A stretch of 46,452 nt of DNA from Bacillota bacterium (GTDB lineage: Bacteria > Bacillota > Sulfobacillia > RBS10-35 > JAJYVN01), in the NCBI GenBank assembly GCA_021797775.1, contig JAJZZC010000013.1, forward strand, positions 1 through 46,452, given 5' to 3'. Position 1 is the first letter of the stretch. Each line of letters opens with the position of its first letter. The position numbers and the translations under genes are program-made. Below are positions 1 to 8,160 of the stretch, in pieces. The notes under the pieces are model-generated. The model worked only from the letters and a program-made list of their open reading frames with translations. It ran no database searches and was not told the DNA's origin.

Positions 1-480
1 CCCCCGGACCCCCCGGCGCCGCCCAATGTAACGTCCCAAATGGGGCAGCCTTCTGCCCCAAGGCCTCCAGGACACGGCCCCCCCCCCCTGACCGCGCAGG
101 TGCCCCGCCAACCCAGGCTGCCGCGCCCGGATGAAGACAGGGCGGGGGGACGGCGTCCCCCCGGACCCCCCGCCGGAGTCGCGCCAGCGCTCCCCGAAAA
201 CGGGCGGGGACCAGGCCCCGGGACCGGAGCCGGGACCCCCCGGACCCCCCGGCTCCGCCCAATGTAACGTCCCAAATGGGGCAGCCTTCTGCCCCAAGGC
301 CTCCAGGACACGGCCCCCCCCCTGACCGCGCAGGTGCCCCGCGCCAACCCAGGCTGCCGCGCCCGGATAAAGACAGGGCGGGGGGACGGCGTCCCCCCGA
401 ACCCCCCGCCGGAGTCGCGTCAGCGCTTCCCGGAAGCGGGCAGGGACCGGGCCCCGGGACCGGAGCCAGGCCCCCCCGGG
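1..480. repeat. Tandem GC-rich repeat, about 236-bp unit
   Basis: About two units lie here, and a third is at the right end of the window. Landmark TGGGGCAGCC is at 41 and 277 (period 236). Each unit holds a stem-loop TGGGGCAG-CCTT-CTGCCCCA (41-60, 277-296) and a second one, GGGGGGAC-GGC-GTCCCCCC. The last unit degenerates after about 420. I recognise no family. It could be a plasmid-specific structural repeat, a replication terminus or an expanded non-coding element. Confidence 0.85.
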
Positions 481-739
481 CCCCCTGGCCTGGCAGCCAC
501 GGCGCTTCCTTAAAGGTCTTGCTCCGGACGCGGATCAGCAGGCGCTTGACGGGGAACACCTCGCCTCGGACGCGGAAGGTCGGTACGGGAATCTGCTCCC
601 ATGTCGCTTCCCCCACCAGGCGCTGCTCGATAGCAGTCAGGATCGCATCGCCGATTGGTTCATATCCGCGCCGCCTCCGGAAGCGGTCGTATGCGTCGAC
701 AGCCGCGAAGGCGCTTCGGCGGTAGAGGACCTCTCCCAT
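1..739 (-). CDS. Unknown protein, reading frame open into the tandem repeat
   Basis: The frame starts at ATG 739, which overlaps the stop of the upstream gene (TGATG), so the two are probably translationally coupled. It encodes about 80 unique residues beginning MGEVLYRRSAFAAVDAYDRF, with basic patches and an FRVRGEVFPVKRLL segment. It then enters the 236-bp repeat near 490 and meets no stop before base 1. Either the repeat has displaced the natural 3' end, or the frame ends beyond the window edge. The position, second in a pair after a small acidic protein, suggests a toxin, but no toxin fold is recognised. Confidence 0.45.
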   Translation of the reverse strand, partial: MGEVLYRRSAFAAVDAYDRFRRRRGYEPIGDAILTAIEQRLVGEATWEQIPVPTFRVRGEVFPVKRLLIRVRSKTFKEAPWLPGQGARGGLAPVPGPGPCPLPGSADATPAGGSGGRRPPALSLSGRGSLGWRGAPARSGGGPCPGGLGAEGCPIWDVTLGGAGGSGGSRLRSRGLVPARFRGALARLRRGVRGDAVPPPCLHPGAAAWVGGAPARSGGGGRVLEALGQKAAPFGTLHWAAPGGPG

Positions 740-990
740 CAATGCTCTGTCCGTAGCCGCCGGAGATGCTCCCGCGCCTCACGCGACGTCAGCAGAGGCT
801 CGTCCGTCTCCCGAGCTGCCTCCAGCACGATCGTCGCTTCTTCCTCGTCTTCAGGCTCAATAAACCCTCCAGCCGGCTGAACCAGGTACTCCTCGCTGTC
901 CCCTTCATAGCCAAGGATAGCCGTGCCATGCTCGGCGATCTCTTTGCGGAGTTGCTGCAGAAGATCCTTGGAGATCATGATCTTAGCCAC
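739..990 (-). CDS. Small acidic protein, antitoxin-like
   Basis: GTG 990 is chosen because GAGGGGAG sits about 7 bases upstream; in-frame starts at 1038 and 1068 lack a good ribosome site. The product is 83 residues: a short N-terminal helix (ISKDLLQQLRKEI), then an acidic middle (EPEDEEEA) and a basic C-terminus (EAREHLRRLR). Length, charge pattern and stop/start overlap with the next gene fit the first gene of a toxin-antitoxin pair, but I recognise no specific family. It lies downstream of the replication gene on the same strand. Confidence 0.5.
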   Translation of the reverse strand: MAKIMISKDLLQQLRKEIAEHGTAILGYEGDSEEYLVQPAGGFIEPEDEEEATIVLEAARETDEPLLTSREAREHLRRLRTEH

Positions 991-1307
991 AACCCGTCTC
1001 CCCTCGCGTTGGCGGCGGTTGAACAGTATCACAGGCATGCCTACGCACCTGCATCCGCGCAAGATCATCCAGCATTACCCGTCCTCCCTTGCAGTCATCG
1101 ACCCCTCTCCGCGTCCAGAGAAGCCCCGCCGCTGGCCTTTCAGGGTCCTGTCCCAGACGAACGCGGGGACGGGCAGACGGCCCGCCCCTGGCGGCTGTGC
1201 GCAAGGGGGGGGGGGCACCGGAGCTAGCTGCGCCGGGGCAGGGCCTGGCTCTGCCCCAATAGGGTGGCCTTCTCTCCCAAACCTTCCCTGGAATGCGCCC
1301 GCGGGCA

Positions 1308-2735
1308 TCATCCGGTGCCAGCACCCCCTGGGGCCGGTGCTGCCCTGACATCCTCGGCGCCTAGCGCCAGGGACAGCGGGCGCGCGCAGCCCAATTCCCC
1401 CTGGCCGGACCTTGCACCCTCTTTGAGGGCCCTGCGGGCGCGATCCACACTCCCCTTCCCCCAGCCAAGCATCTCCGCCAACTCCCGCTGCGTCGCGCCG
1501 GGATGGGCCTCCATGGCCTGCCGCAGCAGACAGAGCCGGATTTGTTGCGGTATCTGGTGCCAGCGGCCCGCGCTCCGCCGCTGGTTCTTGCGCCGCCTGC
1601 GCTCCGCGGCGCCGATGATGGTCTTGAGGTTCCGCTGCTCGGTGGCCGTGATGCCCAACAGTTCGATCAGCGCGGCGTTGGAGTAGTTGTAGCCGTCGAG
1701 CGGGTCCCCCTTGCGCCCCGGCGGCCTCCCCTCGGCTCGGGCCTTCACCCAGGCCGCCCAGGCCTTCTCCGCACTCCGCGTGGCGGTCCGCACCTCCCGC
1801 TCGTCCAGCGGCTCGCGGAATTGGGCGTTGAAGCTGAGGGTCTGCCGCAGGCCCTCCTCCGGGTCGGAAAGCACGCAGCAACTCCAGTAGCGCCAGAGAA
1901 AGCAGCAGACCTCCCGCCGGCCGCGCAGGTCCCAGTTCCGCCGCTCGGCCAAGCGGTTGAGGTCCTCGAGCCGCGCCAGGTGCAGGGTGTATGCGTTGAA
2001 CAGGGCGGCGACTTTGCGCGGACGCGGAGCATCCCCGGGCTCGGTGTTGGGCGCGGGGAAGCGCGCCGAGGTGTGCCACGCCTCCGGCAGGTACTGCCGC
2101 GCCAGGTCGGCGAGTTCGTAGCGCAGGGCGCCTTTGGTTGGCGGCTGCCGGTACTCGATCAGCCGCACAGCCGCGCCAGTGCCCCCGTGGACCGAGCCGG
2201 CCACCCGCAGGACGCGTGCCGGGTCCGAGGCCCGGGCATCCGCCCCCAGGTCCGCGAGCGCCTGCAGCAGGAAGCTCTGCAGGGCGGCCCAGCGCGGCAG
2301 CGCCGCGGCGGGCGCCGCCCGCAGCAGCCAGAGCGGCGCCAGTCCCCGTCCGCTCTGCAGGACCGCGGAAGGCCACGGGATCCTGTCGGCCAGGGCGCGC
2401 TCCAGGACCTCGTCCAGGGCATCCGGCGGCGCCAACCCCACCCGGTAGCAGTCGAGGTCGACAAAGAGGGTCCGCAACTGGCGCAGGGCGTCCACCCGGC
2501 GGCACGGCCGGCTGAAGGTGTTCTGGGAGGCGTAGGTGTCCGGCTGCCCGGAGGCGGTCGCCGCGGCGGCGAGGAATTCTGGAGCACCGAGGAACCGCTG
2601 CAGCCACTGCAGATCCTCGGTCCGTCGGCAGAGCGCGATGTAGCCGCGGGCATCCCGGTGCAGGAGCGCGGCATGGGGAACGGGTTCGCCCCAGATCGTC
2701 TGCTCCAGGGCAATGGCGTGACCCGTCGGGGGCAA
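1308..2735 (-). CDS. Plasmid replication initiator, PrimPol (AEP primase)-like
   Basis: This 475-residue protein probably initiates plasmid replication. Motifs in order: FVDLDCY near 92-97 (the acidic DxD metal pair), SGRG at 128-131 (usually followed by a histidine, here GLAPLW), and ASDPARVLRV near 169-178. These three blocks match archaeo-eukaryotic primase-type Rep proteins of Gram-positive plasmids. A helix-turn-helix (TQRELAEMLGWGKGSV) lies near 412-427. The start is TTG 2735, chosen because GGGAGGG lies 7 bases upstream. The missing motif-II histidine could mean weak or lost primase activity. parA lies just upstream on the other strand, as in many plasmid cores. Confidence 0.7.
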   Translation of the reverse strand: MPPTGHAIALEQTIWGEPVPHAALLHRDARGYIALCRRTEDLQWLQRFLGAPEFLAAAATASGQPDTYASQNTFSRPCRRVDALRQLRTLFVDLDCYRVGLAPPDALDEVLERALADRIPWPSAVLQSGRGLAPLWLLRAAPAAALPRWAALQSFLLQALADLGADARASDPARVLRVAGSVHGGTGAAVRLIEYRQPPTKGALRYELADLARQYLPEAWHTSARFPAPNTEPGDAPRPRKVAALFNAYTLHLARLEDLNRLAERRNWDLRGRREVCCFLWRYWSCCVLSDPEEGLRQTLSFNAQFREPLDEREVRTATRSAEKAWAAWVKARAEGRPPGRKGDPLDGYNYSNAALIELLGITATEQRNLKTIIGAAERRRRKNQRRSAGRWHQIPQQIRLCLLRQAMEAHPGATQRELAEMLGWGKGSVDRARRALKEGARSGQGELGCARPLSLALGAEDVRAAPAPGGAGTG

Positions 2736-2832
2736 CGCGCAACCCTCCCAGCCACCCGGCTCCGGGAGGGCCCTCGTGCCCGCGATGTCCGCCAGAGGCC
2801 GTATGCCGCAGCAGGGATCGGCGGGCTGGCTG

Positions 2833-2841
2833 TGGTATACT
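2833..2841 (+). promoter_or_regulatory. Extended -10 promoter for a small RNA
   Basis: TGTGGTATACT gives an extended -10 (TG-n-TATACT at 2836-2841). No -35 box is evident. A start near 2848 would give a transcript of roughly 95 bases up to the terminator at 2905-2946, running against the rep leader. Confidence 0.5.
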
Positions 2842-2847
2842 GCATGG

Positions 2848-2946
2848 CGTCGATCAACGGCTCCGGGGTGCCATCCCGGGGCTGGGGGCGTTCACCGCCC
2901 CGCCGAAGGCCCGTCCCCCACCAGGGCGGGCCTTTGGCTTTCTCTG
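2848..2946 (+). ncRNA. Candidate counter-transcribed RNA over the rep leader
   Basis: Between the -10 box and an intrinsic terminator, about 95 bases fold into successive hairpins: CCGGGGT/ATCCCGGGG, then GGGGCG-TTCAC-CGCCCC, then the terminator stem. It has no convincing reading frame. It lies on the strand opposite the rep gene and upstream of the rep start, so any rep mRNA started further upstream would be complementary to it. That is the usual layout of antisense copy-number control. The role is inferred. Confidence 0.45.
2905..2946 (+). terminator. Intrinsic terminator
   Basis: The stem is AAGGCCCGTCCC / GGGCGGGCCTT (2906-2917 / 2924-2934) with a short T-rich tail (TTTGGCTTTCTCT). It ends the candidate small RNA and also insulates the par operon from read-through. 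Confidence 0.55.
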
Positions 2947-3030
2947 CCGGCCGCGGATTACGACGGCACGGCTCGATCTCCTTTTCGTCCCCCCAACGCT
3001 CCGAGCCCGTCCGTGGCGCGCCGGGGATGG

Positions 3031-3124
3031 CGTACGGTGTACCGTATACGTTCTACCGTGGACGGCTACGGTGGCTGGTGGATCGTATACGGCAACCGTG
3101 TACGGTGGATGGTGTACGGTGGAC
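3031..3124. repeat. Iterons / candidate centromere and par operator
   Basis: The heptamer TACGGTG recurs at 3033, 3067, 3101 and 3115, with an inverted copy at 3054. The first three are spaced 34 bases apart. The first lies in TACGGT-GT-ACCGTA. Placement 58 bases before parA fits a par operator/centromere bound by the downstream ribbon-helix-helix protein. A role as replication iterons is the alternative. Confidence 0.65.
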
Positions 3125-3181
3125 CTCTAGTGCGCCGGTCCCACGCGGAGAGGGCTTCCCCGGCAGGGAGAGGGCCTGCGG

Positions 3182-4000
3182 ATGCCGTATCCCGGTCCCC
3201 GCGGAGAGGCGGGAGCGCCCCTGATCACGGCGGTGTGCAATCAGAAGGGCGGGGTCGGCAAGACCACGACGGTGGCCAACCTCGGCGTGGCACTCGGGGA
3301 GCTGGGACAGCGTGTCCTGCTCCTCGACTTCGACCCGCAGGGGAGCCTCACGATCAGTCTTGGCCTGAATCCCTCGGACCTGTCCGGCGTCACGGTCTAC
3401 GAGGCCGTGGTCCTTTCGCCGTCCGATCCCCACCACCACCCCCTTCCGGAGGTCATCCGCCGGACGCCCTACGGCGTGGACCTGGCGCCGGCAGACATCG
3501 ACCTGGCGGCCGCCGAGATCGACCTGGCGAGCCAGATCAGCCGCGAGCTGGCCCTGGCGCGGGCGCTGCGCGTGCTGGCCGGCCGCTACGACCACATCCT
3601 GATCGACACGCCGCCCAGCCTCGGCCTGCTCACGCTCAACGCGCTGGCCGCCGCCGACCGCGTGCTGATCCCCCTGGCCACGAACTTCCTGTCCACCAAG
3701 GGGGTCGAGGCGCTGCTGCGCACGGTGCATCTGGTCCAGGAGCGGCTCAACCCGGAGCTGCAGGTGGCGGGCATCCTGGCGACGATGCACGAGGGGCACA
3801 AGCTGCACCACGCCGAGGTCCTGGAGGCGACGCGGCGCTCCTTCGCCGGGCACGTGCCCGTCTTCGACGCGGTGATCAAGCGCAGTGTCCGCTTCGAGGA
3901 GGCGCCGGTGGACGGGGTGCCCGCGGTGCTCTATGCCCGGGACGTGGACGGGGCCAAGGCCTACCGCGCCCTGGCCCGGGAGGTGCTCGAGCTTGCCTAG
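3182..4000 (+). CDS. parA: ParA-type partition ATPase
   Basis: This 272-residue MinD/ParA-family ATPase drives plasmid segregation on the nucleoid. Visible motifs are the deviant Walker A KGGVGKTTT (22-30), Walker A' LLLDFDPQG (about 46-54) and Walker B ILIDTPPS (about 139-146). No N-terminal helix-turn-helix domain is present, so it is the short (Ib-like) type, which is usually autoregulated by its small partner rather than by ParA. ATG 3182 has GGGAGAGGG upstream. The stop overlaps the next gene, and the TACGGTG iterons lie just upstream. Confidence 0.9.
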   Translation: MPYPGPRGEAGAPLITAVCNQKGGVGKTTTVANLGVALGELGQRVLLLDFDPQGSLTISLGLNPSDLSGVTVYEAVVLSPSDPHHHPLPEVIRRTPYGVDLAPADIDLAAAEIDLASQISRELALARALRVLAGRYDHILIDTPPSLGLLTLNALAAADRVLIPLATNFLSTKGVEALLRTVHLVQERLNPELQVAGILATMHEGHKLHHAEVLEATRRSFAGHVPVFDAVIKRSVRFEEAPVDGVPAVLYARDVDGAKAYRALAREVLELA

Positions 4001-4319
4001 GCGCGCGTCGCTGGCCGGCCGCGATCCGTACGGGGCGGAGAAGCTGTTTCCGCCGGCGCAGGCGGGGAACGACGCGGCCGCGCCGGCCGCGGAGCCCGCT
4101 GCGGGGCGGAGCGAGGGCGAGACCGCCGGCGGCGCGCCGGAGGCCGGGTCCGGTCGGGCGGCTCGGAAGCCGTGGGACCAGCGCTTCACCCGCTGGACGG
4201 TGCACGTCGACCGCCGCATCCTCGAGCGCCTTGGCCGGGCGGCGAAGAAGACGGGGCGCAGCCGGGTGGACATCGTTGGCGCCGCGCTGGACGGCTATCT
4301 GCGCGGGATCGGGTTCTGA
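3993..4319 (+). CDS. Ribbon-helix-helix partner of ParA (centromere-binding)
   Basis: TTG 3993 overlaps the end of parA, and GGAGGTG lies about 7 bases upstream. The 108-residue product has a disordered Ala/Gly/Pro-rich N-terminal half. Its C-terminal half (about 65-108) reads as a ribbon-helix-helix: strand RWTVHVDRRILERLGRAAKK, then TGRSRVDIVGAALDGYL. Small RHH proteins encoded after short ParAs bind the operator/centromere repeats and stimulate the ATPase, so the 3031-3124 iterons are its likely site. The function is inferred from position and fold. Confidence 0.7.
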   Translation: MPRRASLAGRDPYGAEKLFPPAQAGNDAAAPAAEPAAGRSEGETAGGAPEAGSGRAARKPWDQRFTRWTVHVDRRILERLGRAAKKTGRSRVDIVGAALDGYLRGIGF

Positions 4320-4538
4320 TCCCGGTCAGCGCATGGGGCCGCGCCCCTCCGGTCTCGTGCGGTTCACGTGGGGGCATCCGGCCGCAGGCGTTTTGGGCGC
4401 GCACCCCGGCATTTCGAGGCCCCGAGCTCACCACGCTCTCCCTGCCCCTCCGCTTCGGTCCCCGACCCGAAAGCAGATCCGGCCTCCCCTTCGGCGAGGG
4501 TCCCCGGTGTCTCGCCCGCCGTCCCGCTGCCGTTCTCT

Positions 4539-4683
4539 ACAAGCCCAAGCACCCCTCGCTCTATGGCGAGCTGCCCTCTGCGTAAGCAGATGGGCGGTCG
4601 AGGAAGTGTCCGACGCGGCGAGGCGAAGCCGAGGGTGCGTTGGACACTTCCTCGCGCCTACGGGGGGGGGTGCTTGGGCTTGT
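4539..4683. ncRNA. Cloverleaf-like structured element
   Basis: A 17-bp perfect closing stem (4539-4555 with 4667-4683, ACAAGCCCAAGCACCCC) encloses three hairpins. These are TCGC/GCGA at 4556-4569, GCCC-TCTGC-GTAA-GCAGA-GGGC at 4573-4595 with one bulge, and a 13-bp perfect stem 4599-4611/4642-4654 (CGAGGAAGTGTCC). No gene covers it. It may be a structured RNA, a single-strand origin, or a small transposable element whose 17-bp ends form the outer stem. Confidence 0.55.
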
Positions 4684-5054
4684 GCCCCAAGGGCCGGCGG
4701 GGCGGCGGGCGGGCTGCCCCGAATTCCGGAAGCCCCCCCCGGGTTTCATGCGTCCGTTTCTTACGCCGGACGGACAACGACCCGGACCCACACCGGGGCG
4801 GACCCCCAACAAGGCGGACGCTCACGACTCGACCGGAGGAGCCGCGACGCCGGTACATCCGAGCGGGCTACGAACGTCGGCCGCCCGAGGCGTGGACGTC
4901 GCGGAGGGTTCTGTCAACAGCCATTGGGAGTCCGGCTACTTGCGCAAGGACACTTTGCTCCACTGTTTCCCGCACCAGTTTTATCTTGTGATGTCCTGGC
5001 GTGCTGGTCCGATGGCCAGACGCCCGAGACAGACGTGGGTCGAAGCGCATCTTT
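4684..5054. other. Intergenic, no gene seen
   Basis: About 370 bases, GC-rich on the left with small hairpins (for example around 4749-4785). No reading frame here has a believable protein or ribosome site on either strand. Confidence 0.5.
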
Positions 5055-5351
5055 TCATCCAGACTTGCTTGATCTCCTTGTTCTGTGACTGGCGGTGACA
5101 TGATTTGCACCGACCGCAGTGCTGGCGACGAGCAGCCCATTGAGAACAAGCAGAGGCATGTCTCGGAGATGTAAGCCGCTCTGAAAGCCGATCGCCGGAG
5201 CTAGTACCGCGATGGCGATCCCCCAAGCGAGAACGCCCGACGGAAGTCGCTGTAGAGGTCGCAGTTGCTCGGCAACGTTTACAAGCAGGGATGTGGCGAA
5301 AGCGGCACCTCCGAGCGTCGCGAGCGTGGAGTAAGTAAAGAGAGTCGTCAT
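5055..5351 (-). CDS. Small membrane protein, holin-like
   Basis: This 98-residue product has hydrophobic segments at about 10-26, 40-58 and 64-84 and a basic tail (SHRTRRSSKSG). This is the topology of small holin-like proteins. The ATG at 5351 is preceded by AGGGGGGC. GC content is lower than in the flanking DNA, which suggests a separate origin. No lysin lies beside it, although a GH25-like protein is encoded at 22865-23509. It could equally be an unrelated small membrane protein. Confidence 0.5.
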   Translation of the reverse strand: MTTLFTYSTLATLGGAAFATSLLVNVAEQLRPLQRLPSGVLAWGIAIAVLAPAIGFQSGLHLRDMPLLVLNGLLVASTAVGANHVTASHRTRRSSKSG

Positions 5352-5701
5352 GGTTGCAGCCCCCCTGTGGAAACCTCCACGGGTGATACCTACAGTAGCC
5401 GGAGGGAGACTTCATGCACTGGTTGTGGGTGCATGGGCGCACCTGCCGGCGGCCACCGTCGGCGTACTCGAGCCGGCACGGCGGGGCCCCCTGGCACGCT
5501 CCGGCGGCCGGTGAAAGGGCAAATCGTGATCACTGAACACCGAGGGGAAGGTGCGCAGGCGCGACGATCTGCTGCTGGCGCTCCACGGACTGACACGCGA
5601 GCAGCAGCAGGACATGATCTCCCCGGCAACTCAAGACAGGCACGCTGAGTTCGTGGACGCGCAGATCTCTGGCCGCGTTCTGAACACACCACAAGGGCTG
5701 G
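5352..5701. other. Intergenic, no confident gene
   Basis: This 350-base gap lies between two minus-strand genes. It contains a hairpin GTGGA/TCCAC just upstream of 5351. A plus-strand stretch near 5551-5660 looks weakly protein-like (HGLTREQQQD) but has no supported start. Confidence 0.4.
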
Positions 5702-6061
5702 TCACGTCAGCACGCGTCCATAGGCATCCTCAACGCGCACCACGTCGCCCCGGTGTCCGGTGCTCACTTCCACCAGCGTGCTGTCCTGCGCGGCCCTGAT
5801 TCGATGCACTGTCCACGGATCGATCATGATCGCGTCCCCAGGCAGGAGCGCCGTCTCCAGGTCTCCGTCCTGGACCGTGACCGCCCCGGTCAACAGCAGG
5901 AGGGTCTCATGCTTGCGCTGGTGGTAGTGCAGGCTGGTGGAGTGGCCGGCCCGGATCTCCAGCGTCTTGCCCATGTAGTGTTCGGCGTTTGCCCACCACA
6001 GCTCCCGTCCCCAGGGCTTGGGCACCTCGACGATGTCCACCGCGGGCGTCACCGTGATCAT
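5702..6061 (-). CDS. Mannose-6-phosphate isomerase-like cupin
   Basis: This 119-residue type II cupin resembles the C-terminal cupin of mannose-6-phosphate isomerase/guanylyltransferases. Motif 1 is GHSTSLHYHQRKHETLLLLTG-like (metal ligands HxH and E) and motif 2 is PGDAIMIDPWTVHRI. The start at 6061 overlaps the stop of the dehydratase gene (ATGA). Three genes (guanylyltransferase, dehydratase, cupin) read in one direction as a sugar-nucleotide operon. A close second copy lies at 25690-26049. Confidence 0.75.
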   Translation of the reverse strand: MITVTPAVDIVEVPKPWGRELWWANAEHYMGKTLEIRAGHSTSLHYHQRKHETLLLLTGAVTVQDGDLETALLPGDAIMIDPWTVHRIRAAQDSTLVEVSTGHRGDVVRVEDAYGRVLT

Positions 6062-7046
6062 GCGCCGATCCCTCCCGGTTCGGCGGGCGAATGGACCCTC
6101 TCCCGCCACCAGTCCAGAAGGTCGACAACGGTCTGATGGAAATCGATCTGCGGCGCCCAGCCCGTCGCGGCGCGGAATGCGGACGCGTCGCCCACCAGCC
6201 GCGGCACGTCCGCGGGCCGCAGGCGCTGGGGGTCGACCTCGACCGTGAACGGCACGAGCGCCTCCAGGCGCAGGATGTCCACCAGCTCGGAGATGCGCCG
6301 GCCGACGCCGGAGGCGATGTTGTAAACCTCGCCCGGCCGGCCGTGGATGACGGCCAGGGCATAGCCGCGCACGACGTCGCGCACGTCGGTCCAGTCGCGG
6401 ACGGCATCCAGGTTGCCGACGTGCAGGACCGCCGGCCGCAGCCCGGCCTCCATCTCCGCCACCTGCCGGGCAAAGGCCGAGGGGGCGAAGAGGGCGCTGC
6501 GCCGGGCCCCTCGTGGTTGAAGGCCCGCGTCACGATGACCCGCAGCCCGTAGGCGTGGTGATACTGCAGCCCCAGGAGCTCCTGGGCCACCTTGCTGACC
6601 CCGTACGGGCTCAGGGGCCGGAACGGCTGGCGCTCCGTGATCGGCAGCTCCTCCGGCTCCACGCGGCCGTACGCCTCCGATGACCCGGCGATCTGGACCG
6701 TGGCCAGCGGAGCCAGTTCCCGGATCGCTTCCATCAGATGGACCTCGCCGACGACGTTGGTCTCCATCGTCTCCGCCGGGGCCGTCCAGCTGGCCGGCAC
6801 GTAGCTCTGCGCCGCGAGATGGAAGACGGCCTCCGGGTGGGATGCGGTGACCAGCGCGCGCACCGAGGCCGCGTCGCGGAGGTCGTAGTGGCAGAGGTGC
6901 AGGCACCGGAAGACGGCCCGCAGGTTGGACAGGTCGCTCCGCCAGCGCGCCCCGCCCCAGACCTCGTGCCCCTGCGTGCAGAGGATCTCCGCCAGGTGGC
7001 TGCCTGCCATCCCCGTGACGCCCGTGATCAGGACGCGCATCCCCAT
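6058..7046 (-). pseudogene. GDP-mannose 4,6-dehydratase-like SDR, frameshifted
   Basis: This NAD(P)-dependent short-chain dehydratase/epimerase would convert GDP-mannose to its 4-keto-6-deoxy form. The N-terminal Rossmann motif is LITGVTGMAGSHLAE. The catalytic region has GSSEAYG and SPYGVSKVAQE (YxxxK). A single-base slip near 6501-6511 breaks the frame after TRAFNHEGPG. The second frame continues with ALFAPSAFARQVAEME to the end. Start 7046 (or 7040) gives the usual length of about 330 residues once the slip is repaired. It is either a true inactivation or a sequencing error in a G/C run. Confidence 0.7.
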
Positions 7047-7123
7047 GCCCCCCAACGCGTAGATGCAGGCCGCCGCCGAAAAGGTGAAGGGCGCGCCTGT
7101 GGCGCGCCACAACCCTCGGCTGC

Positions 7124-8089
7124 TCAGAAGCGCAGCCTCGCCCGGAGGCCCGCCAGCGTCTGCGGGTCCTCCAAGAGGTCCCGGCGCGCCACGAGCAAGG
7201 CCTCGGGCCCCTCCACCACGACCGCCTGCGGCAGGCCGCAGACGACGACCGGCCGGAGGCTCCCCGGCTCGGGGAGCACGAGCGCTCCAGGGCTGCGCTC
7301 GATCAGGGACGGCCCCTGGGCCGCGGTCTCCCGGCCGTAACGGCGGGCGAAGGCACCCCAGGTACCGAAGTCGTCCCAGTCCATCTCCGCCTGCACCACG
7401 GCCTTTGGCGCCTCGGAGTCCAGGACCAGGGCATCGAAGGAGACCGCCGCCTCCGGCAGTTCGGCGAGGTGCTCCCGGAACAGGCCGAGGCGTGCGGCGA
7501 CCACGCCGGTGTTCCAGAGCGCCCCGCGCCGCAGGAGCCATGCGGCCGCCTCCGGCCGGGGCTTTTCCATGAAGTCGTCGACCGCGTGCACCGCCGCACC
7601 GTGCTCCAGCAGAGCCCCCGCCAGGATGTGGCCGAAGCCCGTCTCCACGCGATGCGCGGGGACACCGACCAGGACGAAGCGCTCCGCCTGCCGGGCGTGG
7701 CGCGCGGCGAGCTGCACCGCGGCTGCGTAGACGGCCTCGTCGCGCGTCACCGTGTCCGCGGGCAGAAAGACGCAGACCTCGCGATCGGGGACCTGCGCGC
7801 GGTCGCGGTAGGCCTCGAGAGCGGCGGCCATCGCCCGGGCCGTTCCCCGGGACGCCTCCTCCAAGATCAGCTGCTCGGGGGACAGATCCGGGAACAGGGC
7901 GCGGGCGAGGTCCAGGTGGCGGCGGTTCAGGACGACGAGGACGTGGTCGTCAATCCTTTTCGCGCGCCGCCAGGCCATACCGAGGAGGGTGTCCCCCTCA
8001 GGGAGGCTGCAGAAGGGCTTGGGCCGCTCCGGCGTGCTCCAGGGCCACAGGCGCTCCCCGACCCCTCCGGCCAGGATGAAGACGACCAC
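7124..8089 (-). CDS. Mannose-1-phosphate guanylyltransferase
   Basis: This nucleotidyltransferase makes GDP-mannose from mannose-1-phosphate and GTP. The N-terminal signature FILAGGVGERLWPWS is followed by RPKPFCSL, the nucleotide-binding loop and activating lysine region. DDFMEKP and NTGVVAAR blocks follow, as in the GMP/ManC family. GTG 8089 is chosen because homology starts there and GGGGGGCGAG precedes it; the frame stays open upstream but is not protein-like. The 321 residues lack the C-terminal cupin, which is encoded separately at 5702-6061. A truncated, rearranged paralogue begins at 24842. Confidence 0.8.
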   Translation of the reverse strand: MVVFILAGGVGERLWPWSTPERPKPFCSLPEGDTLLGMAWRRAKRIDDHVLVVLNRRHLDLARALFPDLSPEQLILEEASRGTARAMAAALEAYRDRAQVPDREVCVFLPADTVTRDEAVYAAAVQLAARHARQAERFVLVGVPAHRVETGFGHILAGALLEHGAAVHAVDDFMEKPRPEAAAWLLRRGALWNTGVVAARLGLFREHLAELPEAAVSFDALVLDSEAPKAVVQAEMDWDDFGTWGAFARRYGRETAAQGPSLIERSPGALVLPEPGSLRPVVVCGLPQAVVVEGPEALLVARRDLLEDPQTLAGLRARLRF

Positions 8090-8160
8090 GCGCTCGCCCC
8101 CCACCGCCGCCACACGGAGATAGGGGGTGCGGTCCTCCGTCCAGTGATTCGGGGGCATCC

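Noticed and set aside
1-480. CRISPR array in the tandem repeats
   Set aside because: Units are contiguous 236-bp copies without short direct repeats and unique spacers, and no cas gene is present.
1503-3224. Long plus-strand frames opposite rep
   Set aside because: Shadow of the rep coding strand in high-GC DNA; low-complexity Pro/Arg/Gly sequence without motifs.
5551-5799. Plus-strand small gene
   Set aside because: It overlaps the cupin gene, has no ribosome site and loses protein character after about 35 codons.
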